DNA from: Siderastrea radians
Lineage: Eukaryota; Cnidaria; Anthozoa; Scleractinia; Rhizangiidae
Assembly: GCA_964017195.1 (NCBI GenBank)
Contig: OZ024891.1
Coordinates: 8,491,682-8,555,681, forward strand
Direction of reading: 5' to 3'
Length of the DNA stretch: 64,000 bases
Shown here: piece by piece, positions 27,901-39,600 of the stretch
How positions within the stretch are numbered: the first letter of the stretch is position 1
Layout of the letters: each line of letters starts with the position of its first letter
The notes under the pieces: model-generated
Told to the model about the DNA's origin: nothing
Seen by the model: the letters and a program-made list of their open reading frames with translations, nothing else
Database searches by the model: none
Position numbers and translations under genes: made by a program

Positions 27901-30900
27901 AGAAGCAGTTCCCTAGTGTCGAAAACCTCGTCTGTAACAGCCACACCTGTGGAACCAACTGAGCCTGTCCGTCCCACCACAAATCCTAACAACACCGAGG
28001 GACTCGTTGGGATTCAGTTACTCGTTCCGTTGACCGAAAACGTAATGAATTCATCATTCCGAGAGGAGATCGAGTTGAGACTTGCTGCAGCTTATAGGTG
28101 GGGTCAAGAGAAAGGAAATAGACGGAGAAAGCGGGACCTAGAGAGGACTGATAACGAACTCTGGAAGACAACTCTTCATTTAAATGTGAGGGACTATGAA
28201 TCGTGGGGAAGGAGCGCTGTTTTTAAAGTGTATGAAAGACGAAGTAGACGATTCAGGAGACAAGTTGATAACATTGTTGCCTTGGTAAGTGCAATTTTGT
28301 GAGTGTTAAGTACATGATTAATTAAGAGCTCGGTCGTGACAGTTAAATTGTCACGAGCATGGACTGCAGAAAAAAGGCAGACAATGGTCGTATGTTCTAA
28401 CCACCGAGCTACAATGATAGTTGGGGCAAGCTAGGTCATTCACTGTTTTCGTGTGTGACTTACGTGTTGCATACTGCTACGAAACCGAAAGCATATACTT
28501 AAGTTATGAAGAGAACGGTACTTAAGCATACGAGCCGGATTAATGACCTTGCTTCCCATCAACGCAAGGGCACGATTTACTATATGATCGACGTCAACAT
28601 TTATACGTCTTTTCCTCCGTCACCTGATGGGGGAGGGGGGGCATGTAGGTAGCGCCTTACTATTTCTTTTGATTGATTTGTCACTGCAGGCAGAGACCAT
28701 ACGACGAGCGAAACCGATGGTAGGAGAAGAAATTGTAGACATTGAATATAGGATATTTGATGGACTTACTATGTTGTCTGCGGAACACGTTGTCGAGACA
28801 ATGAACCGACTGAGTGAAGCTGAACTTGTCTCCACCATGAAATATGGGGTAAGTGATCTTTTTGTACTTTCGGTCGATACTGTTTAATGCATAAATAGTT
28901 CTATGCTTCACAGAACGAAGATGAGGAAATCCTTCTGAAATTACTCTCAACAAACCTTAACCTTTAAGCCCTAACAGTGACAACATGAAATTTACCTTAA
29001 GTTTACATTATCACTGCTTGTTCAAACGTTCAAGTGATGAGAATAAAGAAAGTGATCACCAAGAAGATGTCTTGATATTTGAGGACAAATTATCCCTACT
29101 AGATTCATAAGAAATGTGTGGAGAACAGTAAGGAGAATATGCATTTTCACATCAGGGCTTAAAGGGTCAAAACACAGTTGGCCTCTTTATCAACGGAGAT
29201 CAACAAAGAGGGTGGGGGTTGGCAAGAGTTGTGGCTGTCTTCTGACCGTCAATACTCGTGAGCTCCCGTCGTCTCAAGCTTTGTACCCGTATTAGGTTTG
29301 TAAGACATGATCAGATTTTAAACTCGATCTCGGTAGCTCTCGTGCGCTCTTATTTGATTTGAGTTAACTGTATTTAATTTTCACAAACATGGAACTACAA
29401 AGTGATTCCCTGGCAGGAGACGAGACCGTGAACTTTCCCACATTGGGTGGGGTGCATAATTTACAATGACGTAACTTGCAACGAGTCTCTACAACGAGTC
29501 TCAACATTACCTAGATATATGTTCTTATTTTAAGGAATTTTAAGTAGCTTTAATCTTATTGTTGTAGCCACACGCCCCTTGTGGAAATCAGCTTTAGCAT
29601 TATGTTAGTTGACGGGGCAAGCGCGGCAAGCTACCTACCTACCTCTCTTTAGCTCAGAGAATACAGTCCCCGACCAACATGCGAAAGGACATGGATACAA
29701 ATCATTTCCTGTCCTGTCCCTGTCTCGTTCCGTTGCCAAACTTAACATTTACCACATTTCTTTTGTCGTTGTTGTCATCGTTGCTGTTCTAATACTCGAG
29801 CTCTTTCTTTGCTTTAGGTGACGTTACGGCCATACGTTGTGAAAGAAATCAATGTTACACCCGCTCCAAGTACCTCCAAATGGGAGACGTTGATTCCTGC
29901 TATAATTGTTCCTGTGGTCGTGGTGTTGTTTCTTATTTGTGCGTTTACGTGGGCGAGGTTCGCTGCGAGAAGAAAGAGGAAACTACAAAAGGTCAAGCCA
30001 CAAAAGGTATCACTTTGTAACCATATTTCTTGATTTATTGTGTCTTATAGATACGTGGTTATAACATCATACCTTCCTTAAACCAAATACCCCTTTAACC
30101 CTATTCAGACCGGGCTTTTTTTTTGGTCTTCTGGGACCTGGGGGGGGTGGATTCCGCCCCACCTCTTAACTCGGAGAATATTGAAGCTATGACAACGAAA
30201 CTTAACGGACAGATAGAACGTCTAATAACGTTTCCATTGAGGTCCACAACGCCAGCTGATGACGTCAAATGACGTCACAATAACGTTTTGTTCTCAAACG
30301 GCGGCCATCTTGGATTTCTTGATTTTTCCAAAACCTTCAAAAAGCGCTGAAATTGATCAAGAAGTGATCAAAGTCAATAAATGAACACAGAAATGTTCTA
30401 AAAATGTAAAATTTACTTCAAAAAAGTAATGTGTTTTATTAAAAGAGGGAAATTCAAAATTCTGAAAAAAAAACGTTGTCCGGCAGAAAGTCGTTTCCAT
30501 GGTAACGTCAAACTTAATAGACAAGGACTTGCTACACCAAATTGTTCCCAGATAAATTTTAGGAAAATTCACCACGTTTGGTGGCTTTAGGAATTCACTG
30601 ATTACGAGCTTTCATTTTAGTACTTGCTGTTCAGGATTTCGTCCTCAGAAATAAATTTGTTTGAAAAAGAAAAACAAAAATCTACGTATCTATTATAAAC
30701 ACTCATAAAGCCGCTAAAAACTTGGTTCTAGGGGAGAATGGTCAAGTATAGTACCATAGTATCGCCAAATATTAACCAATGGTGCAGTAACTGATCTGTT
30801 TTCTTGTTTTTCGACTTATTTTGACAGGAGCACCCTTATGAACATCTTGAAATTAAAGTGTTACCTTCTCACGATGTTATCCCACCTAAGAATAAATACG

Positions 30901-33900
30901 GACCTGGCAAGAAAAAGCGATCAAGGTTGGTCCTTGTTTATGCGTATTGCTTTGAACGTTTAAGTGAAAGAACCTTTCTTTTTTAGTTACTGGGGAGACA
31001 AATCAGGCTCTTTGGAGTTCGACTTCAGGCCGGACCAATACTATTTATTTATTTATTTATTTATTTATATTTTTTATTTAGTTTATTGTCTTCTTAAAGC
31101 TTAAGGGTAGAAGGCGTTTTTCTTCAAACTTAACTGGCAATTTATTGATTCACTAATTGTGCTTTTAATTGATGTGATAGCTTTAAACAGTATCCAGAAT
31201 TAGTTATTTAGCTAAGCAAAACACTCTGACACTGAAATAAAGTCAGTCAGTCAGTCAGTCAGTCAGTCAGTCAGTCATTCATTCATTCATTCATTCATTC
31301 ATTCATTCATTCATTCATTCATTCATCCATCCATTCATTCATTATTTCTTTTTAAATAACTTAATTTAGTAGTTGTGTCTTTCGCATGTTTACTTCTTAC
31401 GAGGCTCGCAAGAGGGCAGTCCCCTCTATGAACAGTGTTCCTGATTAGTCAACCAGGTCAAAGATTATAGTCGGTTAAAGAAAGCTAAACATTAACACGC
31501 GTAGAACGGTATTCGAATTGCATCAGCACAACTCTAACCTTGATTTAAGGGGGAAATGAGTTTTGCTTTTCAGCTGTGACTTGTGGAGAAGCAAATATTT
31601 GAATTGTCCTCGGCTGTTGTAAGAATTTTCTTCTATTGTTGTAAGTGTGGTAAGAATCTCCCCGTTTTCTGTTGCTGCTAGGCTAATTTTGAGATGATCC
31701 GGACAGTATTTCCGATGTATTTGTTATAGTTCAATTTTATCCTTGGTTCAATTTTTATTTTCCTTTGTTCTTTCTTATGTTAATACACGATAATGAATAT
31801 AAAACAAAAGAAAATAAAAATTGAACCAAGCAAAAAAATTGAACTACAACATATATGACGTGAATAAAACATACTTGTGTATTTTCCTGTAGCAGCATTT
31901 CCAGCACGAGTAGCAGCGAGATTCCTCCAAAGGTTCCCACGTTGCCTATTCCGGATTACTCTCCCGGACGCTCCGAAATCCCAGCAAAGCCTAGTCAGCG
32001 ATACAGAAGAAGAACGGATGGTAAAGATATTGACCACAAACACAACAACAATAACTCTTCCACAAAAGACATCATCGCCAACGGACACATCAGCCACGAA
32101 CGTCCGGTAAAGAATCCCAGGGACACAAGAGACCATTTCGAGGTAAGGCAATACTTGTCGTTAGCATTTAGCGTTTATATTTTCACTATCTTATCAATTT
32201 AAAAGTCATCATAGCCAACCTCGATCCAAGGGCTGTTTAATTTTCTTAGTCGGTAAGGGAGAACCTCCGTTATATCAGTTTTATTTGTATACTGTTGAGA
32301 ATCGTCCATGATTAAGTTTAAGCGGAGGAGCAATCTAAAGCATGCAAAGGACCAAAATCCAGCAACTTCATCTCATTGTCGTATTTCATCTGTCTTGTTG
32401 AAGATGGAGCATTTAGCAGGTGTTGTAGAGAACCGTCCGCAGATGAGAGACCAGAAGTTGGCAAGTAGTCTTGGACGTGAAGAGCCTCCTGTGCGTTTTA
32501 CCTCTTTGCCACCCCTGATAGAGACGTCTCTTGTAGGACCCAAACCATCCATTCCAGACAAAAAACCAGATGAAAAGAAAGAGCACGAGAGAATCATTGC
32601 TGAGTCGGGTGTGCCTCAGGTAAAGGACTGTTTTCTTGTTATGAACGCCTTGTATATCAAAGTGTTTAAAAACAATTCAGACGTGAACCGCCTATGTTTG
32701 TTACTTTCTCTATCAACTTCTTCTTACTCAAGGTTTTGTTCATGTAGAGAACTTATAAGGGACCTTGTTGTGGTTTTTCTTTACATTTTTAGAAGCTAGA
32801 TTTATTTTCTCTAAAAATTTAGTTGGGAGCATTTTCGTTTGGGCGGAAGCATGGAAGAAAAGTTGGCCATTTCTGAAATATATTTAAGTGAGCTCTTGTG
32901 TACACATGAAAATGAGTTTCGATCCACATGGAAATAAAACTAATTTTACTAGAAAACAGTGCCGATATTTCAACCATCCAGTGTACTCTTGGCTGTTATA
33001 TGTTTATCATACATTCATTTGTTTGTTTCTTTAGCAAAGTACTACACTGTCACTCGGCCAAACTATTCTTTTATATAATTATTTGCTCTAACATCTAAAT
33101 TAAGCTCCTAAAGTCATTTCTAAACTAAACTAATGGTATTTTTGCCCGTTTTTTTGAAAGCAATTGTGGTGGTATATAATTCATATGTTTTGTTTTCTTT
33201 GTACTTTAACTAGCGCTAAAAAAGAGACAGTGAAGAACAAACTAAAAAAATAATTATTATAATGCAATAAATTAAACATACATTGCTTCAGTACTTGCGT
33301 AATTTGAGTAAAATAGACCCTTATTTTCCTTTAAAAAGGGCTTAATTTAACTCCAATAGATTGTGCCAGCTAACAGTACATTCAGCTAAACTACATAGTA
33401 AACAAGTAGTAATCATTTAAGTTTAAAAAAATGGTGGATAAATTTTGCATGTATCTACAGGCGTGGTTGGATAAAATGAGAATGATTGAACTACAAAATG
33501 CACTGGCTACGAAAGAAGCCGAGTTAAACGAAGACGAAGATATTCTTAACCTTAAGGTAAACGCACGGTTAATATTTAGAGTTTCCTAACATTCTCGCAA
33601 TACTAAAATCAAAATAATGAAACCTGTCTAATCTCCACAAACCAAATGAACCAACCAGAACTTGAGGGAAAACATGCAACTTGTGTGAAGCGCGGGAAGA
33701 CATGTAACTTGTGCCAAGTGCGAGAAAACGTGCGGGAAAATATGCAACCCATGCAAACCGCGGGAAAGCCCTGCAGCCCTTGTCAAGCGCGGGAAACAAT
33801 TGTAGACCTTGCTTAGAGCAGGAAATTTCGCGTAGGCCAAGTCACGATTGGGTTTTGTGTTTTTACCCTTTAATAACAAGTATAAAGAAGCTAACTGTGG

Positions 33901-36650
33901 AAACTTAAGCAAGCATGCAATTGACTTTGTTTTATTCAGAAATAGAACTCTTAATTACTTCATCCATATATGCTTGAAGATTTTGATTACCTTTAAACAC
34001 GAAATTTAAGTTGCGTCATAGTAATATACATTAAAAGGGAAACGTTCCAGAGACAGACGAAAACATCATAAAACAATCAGAAATATAACTTTTCCAAAGA
34101 AATGTCGTTTTGCAGAAGTTAATGACCTTTAGAGACCACGACAAGGTAGGCAACGGACAGGTATTAAACCAATATGTTCAAAAAAATGTAAATTGATGAT
34201 TATAGTCGTCAGCGCGCTTAGCTATCCTCGGTACTGCCTTTCGACAGACCATCTAGTTTACTAGTTTTCACTATCTCTGCACATCTTCGCTCATGTTTTC
34301 CCCACAACGTGGCTGTCGTGTCTGGTCAAAATCCCTAATATATCTTTGACTTAAGTATCCTGCCCAGTTGACGTAAAAGAGAGAAGGGTGAGGGATGTTA
34401 TGGGTACTCACCTATTACTGCCCTGTAAACGTAACTTGAAGGGAGAAGTAATAATTTCTCCAATGACATTTATGCTCCCAGGCAAATGTGGAAAGGTGGA
34501 GAAATAAAATGCGACACCGAGAGAAACTTCGGCAGGACATGCGGGAAAAGGAGCGGGAAAGAGATAGGAAGCTGAAGAAACTCGGAAGAGAAGAAAATGA
34601 AGAAAAGGACAAAGAAACAACTGAGGTAAGTGTACTTTAATTGAATGTGCACTTTGAATGTTACTTTTCTTACCCTTTACCCTTAGTTACCCTTTTTTTC
34701 CCTGTGCGATCGTTAGGAGACAAGATTTTTTTCCTTGTTTGATGAGAATCCTGGAGGCCTAAAGTAATTCCCTCAACATGCACTGTAACCATGATAAAAA
34801 AAAAATGTAAATTGTAAATTGATGATTATAGTGGTCAACGCGCGTAGCTATCCTTGGTACTGCCTTACGACAGACCAGCTATTTCACAGGCGTGCCACTC
34901 AAACAAATGAAACAAATATTGTAAATGAAACATAACATGTTTTAAGAATCCCAACTGGCGGGAGGCAAGCCAGTTGGCTATTTACAAGCGCAGCCGAAGG
35001 ATTTATAACTCGGGACTGCCGTGAAACAAATCCATGAAGTGCTCAGAGTGGGATTCGAACCCGGGACCCACGGACTCGAAGTCAAACACCCTAACCACTC
35101 GGCCACCTGCCTCCCTAAAGAAAGACCAGCAGGAATAATTTGTCTGTTGATATTGCTTTCTTAGGTGGAAGGTTATGCTTCTACCCTACAGCGAAGCCTT
35201 ACTGCAGAGTAAGTTTCATTTCCATTAAAAAAGTAAATTCAGTTGTTACTGTTGATTACTTTACCAACCATGGCTCATTTTCTGCTACAGTTGTTGCTTT
35301 GTTTGTTTCCTTTTAGTTAGGAGTGTGTTTGTCAGTAACCATTTATTCTAGTAAATGCGTGATGGAAACATTTCATTTTCTTGTCAAAATTTGCAGTTAA
35401 CGCACGCTGTGGAATAGCACATCACGATCATATTGCATACATTTTTAGTCATTTTTTTCTACACAAACTGATCTATTTTGTTTTGTTTTGTTTTGTTTCG
35501 TTTTGTTTGTTTGTTTGTTTTTTTTTGTTTTGTTTTTTTCAATTGTTTTAAAGGCGTAAAAGAAAGTCGCGTTTAGACCGGTGGCGTAAAAATCGTGTCG
35601 GAACTTCAAGCTCTAAGAGTTCTAGTAGCAGCAGCAGCAGTAGCAGTAGCAGTAGTTCAGAAAGCGACTCGGAGAAAAAGAAGAAGCACGAGAAAGAAGA
35701 AGAAAAGAAGAACAAACGACAGACAAAAGAGAAAAAGAAAAAAGAAAAGGTACGAGGCAGCACTTTCTAATGTAATGGACTGTAATACAATAAAGTTTTT
35801 TCTTTTACTAGAAAGGGATGAAACAAAACTGTTATACAAATGGGGTAGGTATTTTTACATATATAATCAAATGAAAAACAAGTAAAAACTAACGAAATTA
35901 AGTGCCAACGTTTCGGCGACTTCATGACTCCATTATCAAGGAATGATTTGATGAATACAGTGCGAGTTAAAAAGAGTTCAGGTCAGGTAAATTTACATAA
36001 AGGAAGTTAAACTAGACAAAAGCTTTAGCACGGATGGAATCTGATTGTGCATTCAAACACGGTCTTAATTGCTTGATGTATAGTATTTTGTTAATTAAAC
36101 AATCAAATTTGTTCCTGCATCCGTGCTTAAGTTTTGTCTTGTTTAACTTCCTTTATGTTAATTTATCTAACGAGGGGCCCGTTTCTCGAAAGACCCGGTA
36201 ACTTTTCGGGCCCGAAGCTGTATTTTAAAGTCAAAATCTAGTGAACGTTGGCGTAGTTTTTAGCCCGCCTAGCAGCCCGACTTGTTTAATCAACTGAGAA
36301 TTTTATTGCTCAGCTTTCAAAACCAACAAAATTTGAGTCTTAAATACAAACATCGCGCACATAAAATAGCTTTCCGGGCCCGAAAAGGTATCGGGACTTT
36401 CGAGAAACGGGCCCCTGAACTCTTTTTAACTCGCACTGTATTCATCAAATCATTCCTTGATAATGGCGTCACGAAGTCGCCGAAACGTTGGAACTTAATC
36501 TCGTTAGTTTTTGCTTGTTTATGTATCTCCAAATCATTATTAATTATAATCAAATGAATAACATAAAAATCAATCAATCAATCATTTAATCAGTCAACCA
36601 ACCAATCAATAAATCAATTAGTCAGTCAGTCAGTCAGTCAGTCAGTCAAT

Positions 36651-36681
<31 letters not shown>

Positions 36682-39600
36682 TAATCAATCAGACTTCATC
36701 TACCGACGAATTGTTAACAGTTGACATTAATAAAACTGATCACTCCTTTGTCCTCATAGTATATTGTATAGTAGTCGCTAGACATACAAAACGTGGAACA
36801 GGTGAAATAGGTTAAGGAGTATTTTGCAAGCTTTACATTAGGGAAATCTCTAGGTCACAGTTATGACATTCGGTCATTCTCCTTTTCTTTGTCTTCCAGA
36901 CACCTCTCTCATTAACAGGCCAGGCCGCTAAAGCTACTGCCCAAGAGGCGTTGCGAGAAACAGCGTGGACAATCAGAGAAACACCAGGAGTGCGTCTGGT
37001 ATCTGTCAGGCCGCGCAATGAGGTCAACGAATGTTATTTGCTTGTTGTATTTTTAGTTTAGCTTATTTCATTTTTCCTTGAAAGCCTGTACTGTTTGTAT
37101 TATTTTTGTCTCTCTATGTCAAGTTTTATTTACTTTTTCCTTCAGTATTATTACGTAACGCCTCCCCCCCCCCATCATCCCCTTTCTTCTTCACTCTATT
37201 CTTATCCGCACGTCCATCTTTGTTTCTTTCTTTCCTCTTCTTTTTTACTTATGTCATTTTTATTGCAGGTTCAACAAGGATGGCAAGAAGCAACCACTGA
37301 ACCAGTGCACTCACAGAACGGCATGCAAGCTCACAAACCTCCACCTAGTCCCCGACCTGTAAGTATACTTAAAGTAAAAGATAGCTTCGTTAAATGATTC
37401 TTCCGTGACAAAAGTAGCGTAACATCATTTATAATTAAGGCTGTAAAAAGCTAATGTGTGCCCAAATGGTAACACCAAAATGATATACTACAACAACCCT
37501 GAATAAATATGATTAGCCTAAGGACTAGCACAATATTGTCCGTCGCTTGTTGCTACACGTTTAAAACTGTGTTAAAAGAAAGCTTTGATTACAAGAGAAA
37601 ACGCCTTTGCATTGCAAACTAAGTGTTTCGACAGGAGCTCAATTCCTTTCTTTTTATCTCAAATAGTTTACTTTTTTGTCATCCATCCATCCATCCATCC
37701 ATCCATCCATCCATCTGAGCAACTTTCAGTTAGTATCAGGATACCAATAGTGCTAGTTTTCTCATCTCAAATGTTTAAATACTTTTTTTGTTGTTCATAT
37801 TGCCTCTTGTTCACAGCAGAGAGATCGTATTCATTACTTGCTGGAGACTGGATATCCGGTTTTACCTGTAATGCCAACTCCCCTTATACAACCGGCGCCA
37901 GAATCCCAGTACTTTGATGATGAGCAACCGTATGAGGATATGGAAGGTGTGTTAAGTATATATGGATTAGCATGGCGTAAGTCAAATAAACTCTATGAGT
38001 TGGTTTCGAGCTCACCAGTCGGATGCTTTAGCCACTGAACTTTAGGGAGTCATGTTTACTGGGTTGACTTTGACTCATGTCCAGTATATTACTAGGTTCA
38101 GTCGTGTCGAGAGCTTCTAGTGTCTCTAATTTTATTCGTTATCAGGTCGCGATGTATTTGACAGTGGCGAGAAGTCCAGTGTTCATTTTCTTATCTATGG
38201 CAGTGGTTTTTAGTCTCTACTGGTCATATGTAAAACATTGCTTACGGTCTCTTGGAGAGTGCTTGGATCTCCTGATTTCTGCAACCATTGCGTAATAGCG
38301 TTTTGTGGTATTCTCGGGTTTTCCAAGTCCTTTTCAGCGCCTTTGGTGCAAACGTCTCACTTAAGACCCCATTATTAGCATTGTTTTATGATAATTCATT
38401 TAAGGATGACAACAAGAAAAAGAGGAAAACAAAAAAAACAAACAAACAAACAAACAAACGAAAAACGTCCAACTACTATGCTTTATTTTTGTTGTTTTAG
38501 GACTTGATCCCTATAGTGTTCCGTACGATGAAGAGGTATACCCTAAAGACGATCTCATTCGCAGTGGTGTTCCAGCCCAACCCAGACAAGCTTTCGGCGG
38601 CCCGTCACTTTACGAAGATGAGCACATTTACGAAGAACCGGTGATCACACCTGCATCGTTACCACGATCGCACATTGTGTCTCCCCAAGAAAACCAAACA
38701 CGTGTTTTGATCCCAACGCACTATGCACGTGGGTATGTAGGAGGGCCAGCCGTGTCGAGAAATCGACCTGCTTCCGCCTCACAACACCCTGGAGTCAACA
38801 GTTCGGCCAGAGGTAGACCTACCTCTGCTAGGACGGAACCAATGGCTCGATATGCTCCCCCGCCTGGAAAGACGTCGCCTCCCAGCCGAAGCGCAGCACC
38901 ACCATCTGTCCCGGTATGTATTTGAAAACATGGCGTGTTTAGTATGGCCAGAGCTGCTGCTGTTGTCGATGTTTTTTTTTTTTTTTGTCAGCCCTTTATT
39001 TCTTTTCATAAGTAAGTTTCTTTGGGAAGGTACCCATACTGCAAAAATATCTGAGACGGCAGGAAGGGAAAGCCCCCCCCCCCCCACTTTTTTTGCTACG
39101 GAGACTAGAATTACTGTTTCCAGAGAAAGCCGGGAGCTCCAGTAAGAGCATGTATCTTTGGCCTCAACGAATGTTTGGTTATGTGTTTCTTAAATGTTAT
39201 TTTTGGACGTTTCAGGGTTCTCGGTACATGCTAACCAATCGTCCTACAGTAGCTACCGCTCACCAACCCAGCATCGGAACTTCCCCACGTTACATGGTTG
39301 ACCCAGAGCGCCCGAAAGAGAACGCGCCTAGCTCTTATGATGGTGCGCGCATGATCCTGTCGCGTGCGCAAGCAAACGTCGACCGTTTTGAGCAAAACAA
39401 TAGGAGTAACGTCAGGGAAAAAACTGACGCTGCATCAGCATCTGAACGTTTGTACGCAATACCACAGAAAAGACCGCAAAAAAGGACACCGCCACATGCG
39501 CTTACGGCACCGAAGGAACCTAGTCCAACTGGAAATCCACGTTTAGATGTGGCGGCAAGGGAGCATGCCGAGTTAGAGGCGCAATTACTGGTGTCACGAG

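Larger units (their letters stand above)
28000..29880 (+). other. Ectodomain module, copy 3, membrane-proximal (exons 8-9-10)
   Basis: The end of exon 8 encodes GIQLLVPLTENVMNSSF and a basic stretch (NRRRKRDLE, then RRSRRFRRQ). Exon 9 (53 codons) encodes AETIRRAKPM through MKYG, and exon 10 begins VTLRPYVV and runs into the transmembrane helix. The exon borders are again phase 0 at the same places. RRKR fits a furin-type cleavage site. This copy is the most diverged and is probably the ancestral one, as KIAA1549 proteins have a conserved membrane-proximal region. Confidence 0.7.

Noticed and set aside
31241..31343. CRISPR-like regular repeats
   Set aside because: These are tetranucleotide microsatellites without spacers. 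No CRISPR array is expected or seen in this animal DNA.
33569..33912. Overlapping ORFs on both strands in intron 14
   Set aside because: They are produced by the 28-30 bp minisatellite.
35038..35115. Functional tRNA gene
   Set aside because: A and B boxes are present, but the acceptor stem does not pair and a SINE body follows.
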